DNA from: an uncultured bacterium | GTDB lineage: Bacteria > UBP6 > UBA1177 > JAKLFG01 | Length of the DNA stretch: 13,929 nt | Direction: 5' to 3' | NCBI GenBank assembly: GCA_938048925.1 | Contig: CALITV010000004.1 | Span: 1-13,929, forward strand | Position numbers and translations under genes: made by a program | Notes under the pieces: model-generated | Told to the model about the DNA's origin: nothing | What the model saw: the letters and a program-made list of their open reading frames with translations, nothing else | Databases searched by the model: none | Part shown: one piece after another, positions 1-7,863 of the stretch | How the letters are laid out: the number at the start of each line of letters is the position of its first letter | Numbering within the stretch: the stretch's first letter is position 1

Positions 1-2934
1 GGTGTCTACATAGATATCGAAGGTCTGTTTCGCGCTCTCGTTGCCTACTTCGTCGCGCAGCCATGCCGTCACCGTATGCTTGGTCGCAAAAAGGTTGCTC
101 TTGTCGGTCTCCGCTAAATCGCCGAGATGTTCGCTGCTCTCCCACGAGGAGCCGGTCGTCTGGTGGCTCACCGCTTCGTTTACTCCGCCGCGGCTCACTA
201 CATACCGGTAGGTTATCGTGCTCCCCGGTCGGTCGCTCACATTGCTGAACGCTATCTTGAAGTCCTTCACATTCACCCACTTGCTCGCCGTCGGGATCGT
301 CCGCGGGATATCTTCGAGCGTCTCCATCCGGATGAGTCCGCTCGGGGCCGTCGTGTCCCGCGTCCGCGTAAAACTCTGCGAGCCGCGGTTGCCTGCTCGG
401 TCTTCCGCCGTGAAGGTTATGCTGTAGATCCCGTCTTCGCTTATCCCGCTCACCGTTATCGTGCCGGAGGGAAGTGCCGGAACATGTTCGTAAGTCGCCG
501 AAACTCCCCCCTCCTTCGTGATTGTGTAGTACTCCTTCCAAAGATACTCATCGCTCGCTGTGAAATCGAAGATAATCTCCCCCTTAATCACTTCAGCACT
601 CGGCGGGGTCACTGTCACGATGGGCGCCTTGGTGTCTTTGATGGCACGGATGACTCGCTGCCCACGGTTGTTCTGGTCGTCGGTCGCTTTCACGGTGATC
701 TGATGTTCGCCGTCGCTCCCGCCGATCACTAGACCGTCACCACGATACCAGCTTCCCTCTTGCACGAGGTCGTTCTTCTCGGCAAGAACCGTTGTCCCGT
801 CAAGGAGAATCTCGAGACTCTCGAGGTGTGCCGTTTCCCCGAGGCTCACCTCGAACCGCAGATCGAGTCCGTCCCGAATAAACGGTATGCTGTAGGGCTC
901 GTGATACCCGTAAAATGTGCTTTCTTCGGGTCGTTTGAACAGAAGTTCCTCTATCTCCGGCGGTTGCGCGACCACCGCTATCGGCGCTTTGTCGGCGGGG
1001 AAGAGTTCCGAGGTGTCCATCGCACTGTGGTAGATCATCCCTTGAAAGTCCTGATACGCATAGGTCGTCTTCTCTTCGATGTACCGTTTCATCGCCACCG
1101 CGTAATGGTACCGGTAAAGATACGAGTCAACCGTAAAGCCCTTTATCTTGAGCGCTTCTTCGTTCCGATCGGAGCCGTCGAACAGCGCGTTCTCCTCCAC
1201 GAGATCGGCCGCCAGTGCTTCGAGTACATCGTCTATGAGCACCGCTCCGCTCGAAAGCCCTTTCGCAGCCGCAATGTCTGCCGCCAGTTGTTCGAATGCG
1301 CCGTTCGCTACCCAGTGCCGCGTCGCCAACTCCCCCGGTTCACCCGCCACCGGACGACCGTAGGGCTGTATCTCGCCATAGTGCTCTTCCAAAAGCGACA
1401 GCGCATCGTCTATCGCTTCTTCTTCGCTGCGGCCACCTTTCTCGCGGAGACCTTGATAGATGATCTCCCGCATCGTCGTCAGCGGCGTCACATACGCCTT
1501 CGTCGTCTTCCCCCCCTCCACCACAAAGCGGCTCCTCAGCACCGTCGCCAGTTCGAGCACCTTCGGGGCCCCCTGCGCATCCCTAAATACCGCCGACTCG
1601 TAGGTCCCTCCGCTTACCTTCACCGTGTACTCCCCCGGTGGCAGGTCGCCCGTCACCGCACCGTTCTCTTCTTTCAAGGTCGCCACTTTCTTCGCCGAAC
1701 GATCGTATATCTCGGCAGATTCGATTCCCGAAACTTTTCCGGTGACATAGGCGAGGATCGTCACCTGATTGTGGTTTGCGAGCGTTATTTTGACGCTCTT
1801 CGTAACCTGTTCGATACCGTTCGATCCGCTGCAGGTAATGGTGTAAGCGCCATCGGCGAGTTCGGCAGACACGGTATCGAGCGTCGCCTCGAAGATTTCG
1901 GGATGGGTGTGGGTATCGGTGAGTGTCGCCGCCAGCGATCCGCCAGCGTCGGCCATGGTGCAGGTCACCGCCACCAGCGGGCAGGAATCGAGGGTCCGTT
2001 GGGCGCGGATGCGAATGGTCCCGAAAAGGACGGTGTCGTTCTTTGGAGTGATTATCTCTATCGCCGGCGGGTTGCCGACGGTGTCATAGTCGGGGTAGAG
2101 GTGTTCGTCGCTTGATTCATCGGGCATCGTATCGCCGTCGCTCTCCGCGCCCCCTTCGAGAAAAGCGGCTGGGGTCACGGCAAGGTGGTGTGCCCAGTCG
2201 GCGAGATCGGCCGCCGAGAAGGCACTGGAGACTGCGGGAAGCGCGGCCGGTATAAGCGTTCGTAGCACCTGTTCGTCAACAGCGAGCACCGGTCCGAACT
2301 TCGCACCGGACGATCCGTCTATGACCCGGTTGTCGGCAAGATCGTCGAGTATGAGATTCCAGAGTTTTTCGGTGGAGAGCGCCGTTTCGACACCTATCTC
2401 GTTGACTTTCGCGATGTCACGCGCAACGATCGCGAACGCCTCCTGCCAGAGATACCGTTTCGTCGCATCGGTGAGCGTCGTTTCGGCGACCGCCGCCGAA
2501 TCGCCCGCAAGGGCCAGATAGGAGCGCACCTCTTCTTGGGCCGTTTCGATGCCATAGGTTGCCGCAAGGGTCGAGACAAAGTCAACGAACACGCTCACCT
2601 TCTTTTGGTCGGTGACGACCACCCGTGCCACGAGGCAGCCGTTGAAGGCAACCGTTTCCTGCGCCCCGGCGCTGAAGAATCGGCCGCCGCAGGCCTTCAC
2701 GCGGAGGGTGCCGACAGCGCTCACCGCCTCGAACGAAAAGAATCCCTCTTCATCGCTCACCTCCTCGGCGATAACCGCGTCACTTCCCTCTTTCGTTACC
2801 TGTACCGTCGCATTCGTGAGCAGCGAACGCCCTTCGATGGCGACGGTAAAAGATCCGTTCCCCTGCGGCCGTTTGCTTTCACAGGAGATGAGCGCAACCC
2901 AGAAAACCATGAACAAAACACCGAGTTTTTTCAT
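1..2934 (-). CDS. Giant multi-domain lipoprotein, last visible gene of the T4SS operon (C-terminus off the left edge)
   Basis: The frame is open for 978 codons from the ATG at 2934 to the window edge, so the C-terminus is missing. An excellent ribosome site (AAAGGAGG, 2939-2946) precedes the ATG. The N-terminus is a lipoprotein signal peptide with lipobox LISC, lipidated Cys18, then Glu-Ser. Domains seen: a carboxypeptidase-regulatory-like beta-sandwich (about 26-85), a helical segment to about 210, a first Ig-like domain near 285-380, a second beta-sandwich with the phrase YVTPLTTM and helical segment (about 385-600), then tandem bacterial Ig-like domains from about 660 onward with linkers D-T-K-A-P (near 767) and D-T-T-A-P (near 860). 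The two sandwich-plus-helix modules look duplicated. It follows the beta-barrel-like gene by 29 bp with no visible terminator, so it is probably co-transcribed. Inference: an outer-membrane-anchored, probably surface-exposed protein that is substrate, adhesin or accessory of the T4SS. No enzymatic motif was recognised. Confidence 0.85.
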   Translation of the reverse strand, partial: MKKLGVLFMVFWVALISCESKRPQGNGSFTVAIEGRSLLTNATVQVTKEGSDAVIAEEVSDEEGFFSFEAVSAVGTLRVKACGGRFFSAGAQETVAFNGCLVARVVVTDQKKVSVFVDFVSTLAATYGIETAQEEVRSYLALAGDSAAVAETTLTDATKRYLWQEAFAIVARDIAKVNEIGVETALSTEKLWNLILDDLADNRVIDGSSGAKFGPVLAVDEQVLRTLIPAALPAVSSAFSAADLADWAHHLAVTPAAFLEGGAESDGDTMPDESSDEHLYPDYDTVGNPPAIEIITPKNDTVLFGTIRIRAQRTLDSCPLVAVTCTMADAGGSLAATLTDTHTHPEIFEATLDTVSAELADGAYTITCSGSNGIEQVTKSVKITLANHNQVTILAYVTGKVSGIESAEIYDRSAKKVATLKEENGAVTGDLPPGEYTVKVSGGTYESAVFRDAQGAPKVLELATVLRSRFVVEGGKTTKAYVTPLTTMREIIYQGLREKGGRSEEEAIDDALSLLEEHYGEIQPYGRPVAGEPGELATRHWVANGAFEQLAADIAAAKGLSSGAVLIDDVLEALAADLVEENALFDGSDRNEEALKIKGFTVDSYLYRYHYAVAMKRYIEEKTTYAYQDFQGMIYHSAMDTSELFPADKAPIAVVAQPPEIEELLFKRPEESTFYGYHEPYSIPFIRDGLDLRFEVSLGETAHLESLEILLDGTTVLAEKNDLVQEGSWYRGDGLVIGGSDGEHQITVKATDDQNNRGQRVIRAIKDTKAPIVTVTPPSAEVIKGEIIFDFTASDEYLWKEYYTITKEGGVSATYEHVPALPSGTITVSGISEDGIYSITFTAEDRAGNRGSQSFTRTRDTTAPSGLIRMETLEDIPRTIPTASKWVNVKDFKIAFSNVSDRPGSTITYRYVVSRGGVNEAVSHQTTGSSWESSEHLGDLAETDKSNLFATKHTVTAWLRDEVGNESAKQTFDIYVDT

Positions 2935-2963
2935 CTGATGACCTCCTTTCATGTGTGTTATGC

Positions 2964-3584
2964 CTAGAGAAAGTAGTAACTCTTGAGAAACCAAGTCGCT
3001 CCAACGAAGAAGGTGGTGTCGAGGTGCATCGCCGCGGGTGACCAAGTAAACGCCATCTGAACCGAAAGAAGGAGCCATTCCCACACGCGGTACTGAAGGT
3101 CGAAGCCGGCGGTCAGGCTGGGCTGCACCCGCGCATAGTCGGACCCCTCGAAGTCCTCAACGAGGAGGCCTCCTTTGGTATAGAAGGCACGCTCACGAAA
3201 GGTTTCCACCAGCATACCGCCGCCGGCAAAGAGGTGCGGCGAGAACGGATATCCGGGGTAGATGTTGTAGCGGGCAAGAAGCGTCAGGCTGTTCGAGAGA
3301 TAATTGAAATATTCCTTCCCCGCGACCCCGTTGAAGGTCTTTTTTGCGTAGATGTCGGCCAGATAGGTAACGCCGTACTGGAGCCCGAGGTCGAAGTTGT
3401 CGGTAACCCCGAAAAACGAACTGGCTGAGACACGCCACGAGGCAAGCACGACCACCGTGCGGTCATCGGTTCTTAGCGAGAACGGGAAATAGCCGCCGCC
3501 GCCGAGGTGGAACTGCCACTCGCCTTCCTCGGCCCGCAGGAGAAACGCCCCGAAAATCACGATCATCAGAAGTACGCGGCGCAT
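2964..3584 (-). CDS. Small outer-membrane beta-barrel-like protein
   Basis: A 206-residue protein with an N-terminal signal peptide (basic MRR, hydrophobic to about residue 16, likely cleavage near LRA/EEGEW). The rest alternates aromatic, glycine and polar residues in amphipathic strands, for example HLGGGGYFPFSL, NFDLGLQYGVTYL, HLFAGGGMLVETF and DTTFFVGATWFL. This is the look of an 8- to 10-stranded OmpA/OmpW-like barrel. The C-terminus ends in aromatic SYYFL rather than the classic terminal Phe. The ATG at 3584 is 2 bp past the stop of the VirB9-like gene, with a weak TAGGG ribosome site. Its place between virB9 and the giant lipoprotein suggests it is part of the secretion system, perhaps an outer-membrane partner of the core complex or an anchor for the surface lipoprotein. 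It has no specific family name that I recognise. Confidence 0.8.
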   Translation of the reverse strand: MRRVLLMIVIFGAFLLRAEEGEWQFHLGGGGYFPFSLRTDDRTVVVLASWRVSASSFFGVTDNFDLGLQYGVTYLADIYAKKTFNGVAGKEYFNYLSNSLTLLARYNIYPGYPFSPHLFAGGGMLVETFRERAFYTKGGLLVEDFEGSDYARVQPSLTAGFDLQYRVWEWLLLSVQMAFTWSPAAMHLDTTFFVGATWFLKSYYFL

Positions 3585-3586
3585 GG

Positions 3587-4522
3587 TCAGAACCCTACCG
3601 TGAGGCGAATTTTGCGCATCTTTCCGCTCTCTTCGGTCACCTCGATGACATACTGCGGCGTGTAGTCCTTTATCGTGAAGCCGACCGCTCCTTTGAGCAC
3701 CTCGTCGAACTTGATGCCGTATTTGTCAACCCAGTAGAAAGCCTCCATCTCGATCTCCGAGCCGCCCTGCAGCGCATAGACCTTCACCTCCTTGAGATAG
3801 AAGTAGTTACGGTAGCGGTTTTTGATAAGGAAGTTGATAACTACCGTTTCGGGACCGATCTTACAGATACGGTCGCTCGACAGAAAGACGAGGTCCTCTT
3901 CCTCGCGGTTACGGTAGGTGTTGCACATGAAGAATTCGCCGAATTCGCGAGTGAGGAATTCGAGTTTCTTCTGCTCGGCCAGCTTATCCACCGCCGCCAT
4001 TGCCGTTTTGTGCTCCTCATGCAGTTTGTTCTTGAGTTCGATGAGTGTGTCCTGCATCGCCTTCTGTTTCGCCGTGAATTCCGGGTAGGTGAAGACGATG
4101 CGGTTCGACGCTTTCGCCGGTTCCGATATACGGAAATTGATGATAAAGGTGATGCCGACATTGGTCTTCAGTTGGAGGTTGGTATTGAGTCCCCACATCT
4201 CGTTCTCGGCGACGCCGGCGAACGGAAGTGCCCAGACCTTCATGGAAAGCGGACTTACTTCGACTTCCGCCTTGAGAAGCGCATGATCGCCGACGACCGG
4301 ATCGCCGACGAGGGTCATCCCTTCGGGGAATTCGAGGACGAGCACCTCGCCGATCGCGATGCCAACGGTCCGGTAGAGAATCGTGTCGCTGTTTTTGAGT
4401 TCTACCGTCGCCACCTTGTCGGTAATCGGGATGAAGCGTTCGTCGGGTTTCACCGCCTTTGTCGCCTCGGCGGCCGAAAGAAAAAAGCAGCCCAGCACCA
4501 TGATAAAAAAGAGTTTTCTCAC
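3587..4522 (-). CDS. virB9-like: VirB9/TrbG-like periplasmic core component of the T4SS
   Basis: I place the start at GTG 4522 (311 residues): a strong AAGGAGG lies 7 nt upstream, and this start gives a clean signal peptide with Ala-Glu-Ala cleavage near residue 20. An in-frame GTG at 4564 overlaps the previous stop but lacks a ribosome site and would bury the signal. The N-terminal half (about 25-145) is a beta domain with VirB9-like features: hydrophobic strand and FPEGM, then a GDPVVGD segment, and a phrase NLQLKTNVGITFIINFRI resembling the family's N-L-x-V-x-T strand. The C-terminal third (about 225-311) is a second beta domain (FLIKNRYRNYFYLKEVKVYAL). Between them is a charged, Lys/Glu-rich helical stretch (about 150-204) that is longer than I expect for the linker. 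In the family this protein forms the outer-membrane core ring with VirB10 and VirB7; no VirB7-like gene is seen. Family assignment is by pattern and position, not by alignment. Confidence 0.6.
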   Translation of the reverse strand: MRKLFFIMVLGCFFLSAAEATKAVKPDERFIPITDKVATVELKNSDTILYRTVGIAIGEVLVLEFPEGMTLVGDPVVGDHALLKAEVEVSPLSMKVWALPFAGVAENEMWGLNTNLQLKTNVGITFIINFRISEPAKASNRIVFTYPEFTAKQKAMQDTLIELKNKLHEEHKTAMAAVDKLAEQKKLEFLTREFGEFFMCNTYRNREEEDLVFLSSDRICKIGPETVVINFLIKNRYRNYFYLKEVKVYALQGGSEIEMEAFYWVDKYGIKFDEVLKGAVGFTIKDYTPQYVIEVTEESGKMRKIRLTVGF

Positions 4523-4529
4523 CGTGTTC

Positions 4530-4536
4530 CCTCCTT
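4530..4536 (-). promoter_or_regulatory. Ribosome binding site that decides the virB9-like start
   Basis: AAGGAGG on the minus strand, 7 nt before GTG 4522. It argues against the longer reading from 4564, which has no Shine-Dalgarno sequence in front of it. Confidence 0.7.
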
Positions 4537-4560
4537 TTTCTGCCATCTGTCGCCGCCACC

Positions 4561-5550
4561 TCACTCAATATACACCACAAACACCGTTCCGGCGCCGACG
4601 CGATATTCGTAGCGGGCCCGTTCCTGTTCGTTCTTTTCCTTGAATTCGCCCGCTGTGCCGCTGATGACGCCGCTGGTAGCTCCACCGGTCGCCGTCGCCG
4701 CAAGGTTGTCGAGCACCCGCCCCGCCGCGTCGGTGACCCCGGAGGTGAAGGTTATCTTCGCATTGTTCCCTATCTCGATGACCTCGGACGGAATGCCGGG
4801 GTCTCTGCCGCTTATCGCATAGCCTTTGATGGCGTATTCGGCCTCTCCGACACGCATCTTGGTGAACTGCACATAGGTTCGCTTGTTGGCGAAACTGCCG
4901 CTCCCATAGAGGAGGCTTCCCGCCGGAATCCCCGCGGCTTCCTGCGTCGTTTCGGCAACGATCGCGTTCGAGGCCGACGAGCGAATACTGAACTTGAGCC
5001 GCGCCTTGAGCGAGACATTGTGCAGATCTACGCTGCCCTTCTCTTCCCCCGCGCCGCGCCCGACCACCCGGACACCGCCCGGAGCACCCTGTTGACCAGC
5101 ACCGGCGGCAAAGGGGCGCGGGCGGTAGCGGAGTACACTTTCGCCGTTTGAGGAAACGCCTTCCTCATCTGCCGCCGCCGCAGGGTTTATTGCTCGATAT
5201 TGCTCGATGATCTCCTTGTCCTTGAGATAGTTCTGACTGCGCGAAGAGGTTGTGCGCAGTCGTTCGGAAGCGGCCGGCTGAGATGCCGTCTCCAGCGCAG
5301 CCGGCGATGAGGTTTCGCTTGCCACACGGGACGCCGGGCGCATGAGTCCTCGTATTTCCTGCGGCGTTACACTCCGCAACGCTTCGATCATCTTCTTCGT
5401 ATCCGATGACGGCCCCTCATTCCCCGCTGGGGTCTCGGTTGCCACGAAGCGGCTCACCATGAAAAGCAGGATAATGAACCCCCCGGCGGCGATGGAAAGC
5501 CCCACCACCTTCGCCCGCTTTTCGGCGCTCGACGAATGCCGCTCGCTCAT
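4561..5550 (-). CDS. virB10-like: VirB10/TraM-like inner-to-outer membrane spanning T4SS core protein
   Basis: A 329-residue protein with a short basic cytoplasmic tail, one membrane segment (about 15-36), a long Ser/Ala/Pro/Glu-rich periplasmic linker (about 37-170) and a C-terminal beta domain (about 178-329). That domain has IPAGSLLYGSGSF (208-220), a later ISGRDPGI phrase (246-253), an Ala/Gly-rich insertion (about 275-300) where VirB10 proteins carry the outer-membrane antenna, and the terminal strand RVGAGTVFVVYIE. This architecture is that of VirB10/TrbI/TraB; the IPAGxxLYGxxSF and GRDPGI pair recalls the Bacteroidetes conjugative TraM variant. The start overlaps the stop of the second VirB8-like gene as ATGA, with GGAGG 7 nt upstream. 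Known role of the family: senses inner-membrane energy and gates the outer-membrane channel. The C-terminal domain makes this one of the more secure calls in the cluster. Confidence 0.8.
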   Translation of the reverse strand: MSERHSSSAEKRAKVVGLSIAAGGFIILLFMVSRFVATETPAGNEGPSSDTKKMIEALRSVTPQEIRGLMRPASRVASETSSPAALETASQPAASERLRTTSSRSQNYLKDKEIIEQYRAINPAAAADEEGVSSNGESVLRYRPRPFAAGAGQQGAPGGVRVVGRGAGEEKGSVDLHNVSLKARLKFSIRSSASNAIVAETTQEAAGIPAGSLLYGSGSFANKRTYVQFTKMRVGEAEYAIKGYAISGRDPGIPSEVIEIGNNAKITFTSGVTDAAGRVLDNLAATATGGATSGVISGTAGEFKEKNEQERARYEYRVGAGTVFVVYIE

Positions 5551-6242
5551 TCGGCTTCCTCCGGGAAAACGATGTCGCGCTTGAGAAGGAACGCCTGTCG
5601 CAGGTCGGGATCGTCGAAGAATCGTATCTGGTAGAAATCAACGAGGAGTCCGTAGGGAGTCACCGCGGTCACCGGCACCGGCTGGAGCGCAGCATGCACA
5701 TAGGCATAGAGCGTCGAACGCTCATAGGGGCGATGATCGCCCGCGAAACCGACGGCGGGGCGGAAGACGAACTTGCCGAGCATCTCGACCGTCAGACGCC
5801 CCTCCTCCCCCGCCGAAAGGCGCGCCTTTTCGCGGAGAAAATCGCTGCGGATGTTTTGGTTCATCCATTTCTCGGCACGGCCGGCATCGGCGCGTTCGGC
5901 AAGAAGCACCTGCTGGAGGCGCGGCGTCATCATGCCGTAGGCCTCGGCAATAGCAACCGCCGCATCGGGGCGCTGAGCCGAGTAGCGATCAACGAACTGA
6001 TCAATGAACAGAAGCGCCTGCGGACGCGGAACCGGCAACGCCACCGGCGCCTCGGAGATGCCGCAGTACTCAACGACGGCGACGGGACGAAGGATAACGC
6101 CCCACCACGCGCCGGCAAGAGCAACGACCACGAGAAAGAGCACCCCTGCCGCCAGCCAGACCGCGCGCCGTGCCATACGCCGCGCCGCTTCGACCTGAGC
6201 AATACGATAGGCGCTAAAAAACTGTTCGGCTGGCTGTTTCAT
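5547..6242 (-). CDS. virB8-like: VirB8-like inner-membrane protein, second paralogue
   Basis: A 231-residue bitopic protein: a cytoplasmic N-terminus of about 27 residues rich in Arg/Ala, one membrane segment (about 28-50), then a periplasmic domain with an NTF2-like helix-then-sheet composition. The end carries TPYGLLVDFYQIRFFDDPDL (195-214). The same signature recurs in the preceding gene, so the two are paralogues. Length, topology and position between the VirB6-like and VirB10-like genes fit the VirB8/TrbF/TraE family, an assembly factor that bridges the inner-membrane platform and the core complex. The ATG at 6242 overlaps the upstream stop as ATGA. Sequence similarity to any named VirB8 is too low to see by eye, so the call rests on architecture and synteny. 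Confidence 0.6.
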   Translation of the reverse strand: MKQPAEQFFSAYRIAQVEAARRMARRAVWLAAGVLFLVVVALAGAWWGVILRPVAVVEYCGISEAPVALPVPRPQALLFIDQFVDRYSAQRPDAAVAIAEAYGMMTPRLQQVLLAERADAGRAEKWMNQNIRSDFLREKARLSAGEEGRLTVEMLGKFVFRPAVGFAGDHRPYERSTLYAYVHAALQPVPVTAVTPYGLLVDFYQIRFFDDPDLRQAFLLKRDIVFPEEAE

Positions 6243-6883
6243 GGCACTTCTGCCTTGTCCAAAAAGACCTTGAGCAGGTCTTCGCTTTCGAAAAAACGCG
6301 CCTCGAGCCAGTGGACGAGCAGCCCGTAGGGAATCCGTTCACTGAACGGCTCGACCAGAAGCGTCGCCTGAAAGAATATCGGCACCGGTGCTTCGGAGGC
6401 ATCAGCCGCCTCGAAGCGCGCCGCAGGGGTGAATAACACCTCGCCGGTTCCCATAACCTGCAACGAGGTTCCCGGCACCGGATTGCCCGACAAAGTAAGC
6501 CGGTGCACCCGCGCCACCACCCGGAGCGCTTCATCCGGCCACTGCGGTGGCCGCCACGCGGCAGAAGCGGCATGGGTAAAAGCGGGGGAAACCATCTTCT
6601 CGAACGACGGGGATGCGTTCTTCCGCTCCGCTTCGAAGGAGGCGCTCAAAAATCGTTCGAGGAAGAATCGCACCGCCTTCTCGTCACGCGGCGCATCGGC
6701 GGCAGCCGGTTCGGCGATCACCGCGGCACCGGTCGCGGCGCACCGCACGATCACCGTCGAGGGCTGCACCGCGCGATGGACGAGCGCAGCAAGCAAAACG
6801 ACAACAGCAATCGCCAGCACACCGAGCGTTATCCAACCTGCCCCGAGCACTATGCGGTGGGTCGCCGTTGCCGCAATTCTCAC
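6239..6883 (-). CDS. virB8-like: VirB8-like inner-membrane protein, first paralogue
   Basis: A 214-residue bitopic protein with a very short N-terminal tail, a membrane segment (about 12-36) and a periplasmic domain ending in IPYGLLVHWLEARFFESEDL (184-203), closely matching the end of the following gene. The start is a GTG that overlaps the VirB6-like stop as GTGA (6880-6883), with a weak GGGGGTG ribosome site, so it probably depends on translational coupling. Compared with its neighbour it has almost no cytoplasmic tail, so the two copies may differ in what they contact inside the cell. Family knowledge: VirB8 proteins dimerise and bind VirB10/VirB9. I infer that the two could form a heteromeric assembly, but cannot exclude that this one is a diverged accessory protein. 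Confidence 0.55.
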   Translation of the reverse strand: MRIAATATHRIVLGAGWITLGVLAIAVVVLLAALVHRAVQPSTVIVRCAATGAAVIAEPAAADAPRDEKAVRFFLERFLSASFEAERKNASPSFEKMVSPAFTHAASAAWRPPQWPDEALRVVARVHRLTLSGNPVPGTSLQVMGTGEVLFTPAARFEAADASEAPVPIFFQATLLVEPFSERIPYGLLVHWLEARFFESEDLLKVFLDKAEVP

Positions 6884-7863
6884 ACCGCACCCCCATTCCG
6901 GCCCCCCATGACGGCGCCGATCCGCTGAGACAGGGCATTGGCCACCGCCGCTCCCGACTCGCTGCGCACCACCATCGCGGCGATAGCCGGCGTGAGAGCG
7001 CCGAGCGTGATGAGAAACAGAAAATAACCGATGAGCGGTGCCAGCGTCGTCAAGTTCGCGAGCAGGCTGCCAACCACCGTCTCGTAATCATGCTCCTTCA
7101 TCATAGCGGAAAAAGCGTCGAACAGCGGCGAACTCACCTGCGCCGCCACACCGAACCCGATGTTGTAGATGACCGGCCAGACACTTACCTCGATAACCAG
7201 TGCCGCGAAGCGTTTTACCGGATCCCACCCGGCAAACGAGGTAAAGGGCACCGCGAACACAAAACCGAGGAGTACTAGTTGGTGGACGAGCGGCCAGAGG
7301 ATATCGAGCAAAAGGAACTTCACGGCAAGCGCAAGGACCAGAAGCCCTTTGAACAAAAAAGCCAACGCAAGCCCCCAGAGAAACGGCGGCGTAACGAGCG
7401 CCGCTGGCGCGACCGCAGCCGGTTCCTCACCGGGGTTGTCTCGCACCGCATCCTGCGGCCCGAAGGCGAGGCGCATGGTCACCTCGTCGAAGCCGGCATA
7501 GGTGTCCGCCATGGACGCGGCGGGACCGGCAGTCGCCGTGACGACGAGGGCCGCCGCCTCGCTCATTGCCCGCCCCCCGTAATCGTAGAGAAGAAAAAGC
7601 ACCGCATAGAGCGCGACGGTGCGAAAAACCCCGGCGCTCGAGGCGCTCCCCAGCGTGATGCGTACTACCTGCACCACGAGCGACACGACGAACGCTGCAC
7701 CGAGAAAAAGATTTCCCGCAGTGAGGAGCCATGAAATTTCGGGGCGCCGGAGGTTTTCTTCGAAGGTCGCCAGCGGCATATAGGGCGTTTGGGCAAACAC
7801 AAATGGAAAAGCGACGCCGATGATGAGGAGGGCAACGCCCCCGCGCAGCGCGACATTTCTCAT
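6880..7863 (-). CDS. virB6-like: VirB6/TrbL-like polytopic inner-membrane channel protein
   Basis: A 327-residue protein starting at ATG 7863, overlapping the virB4 stop as ATGA, with a perfect AGGAGG 6 nt upstream. The same frame is open farther upstream, but that is the shadow of virB4 and is arginine-rich. The N-terminus (residues 1-24) resembles a signal peptide or first membrane helix ending FVFAQ. Further hydrophobic segments lie at about 43-70, 79-95, 161-190, 195-212, 222-246 and 268-300. A tryptophan-proline phrase (SVWPVIYNIGFG, about 227-238) sits in the central membrane region, as in VirB6/TrbL/TraG-type proteins. Family role: inner-membrane conduit for the substrate. The assignment relies on hydropathy, size and its place between the VirB4- and VirB8-like genes. 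Confidence 0.7.
   Translation of the reverse strand: MRNVALRGGVALLIIGVAFPFVFAQTPYMPLATFEENLRRPEISWLLTAGNLFLGAAFVVSLVVQVVRITLGSASSAGVFRTVALYAVLFLLYDYGGRAMSEAAALVVTATAGPAASMADTYAGFDEVTMRLAFGPQDAVRDNPGEEPAAVAPAALVTPPFLWGLALAFLFKGLLVLALAVKFLLLDILWPLVHQLVLLGFVFAVPFTSFAGWDPVKRFAALVIEVSVWPVIYNIGFGVAAQVSSPLFDAFSAMMKEHDYETVVGSLLANLTTLAPLIGYFLFLITLGALTPAIAAMVVRSESGAAVANALSQRIGAVMGGRNGGAV

Noticed and set aside
127..2115. Plus-strand open frames of 201 and 451 codons (127-732 and 760-2115)
   Set aside because: They are shadows of the giant lipoprotein on the minus strand, which is continuous, has a signal peptide and a strong ribosome site, and contains clear domain repeats.
3587..4564. VirB9-like start at GTG 4564, which would continue the overlap pattern as GTGA
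   Set aside because: No Shine-Dalgarno precedes it and it adds 14 polar residues before the signal peptide, whereas GTG 4522 has AAGGAGG.
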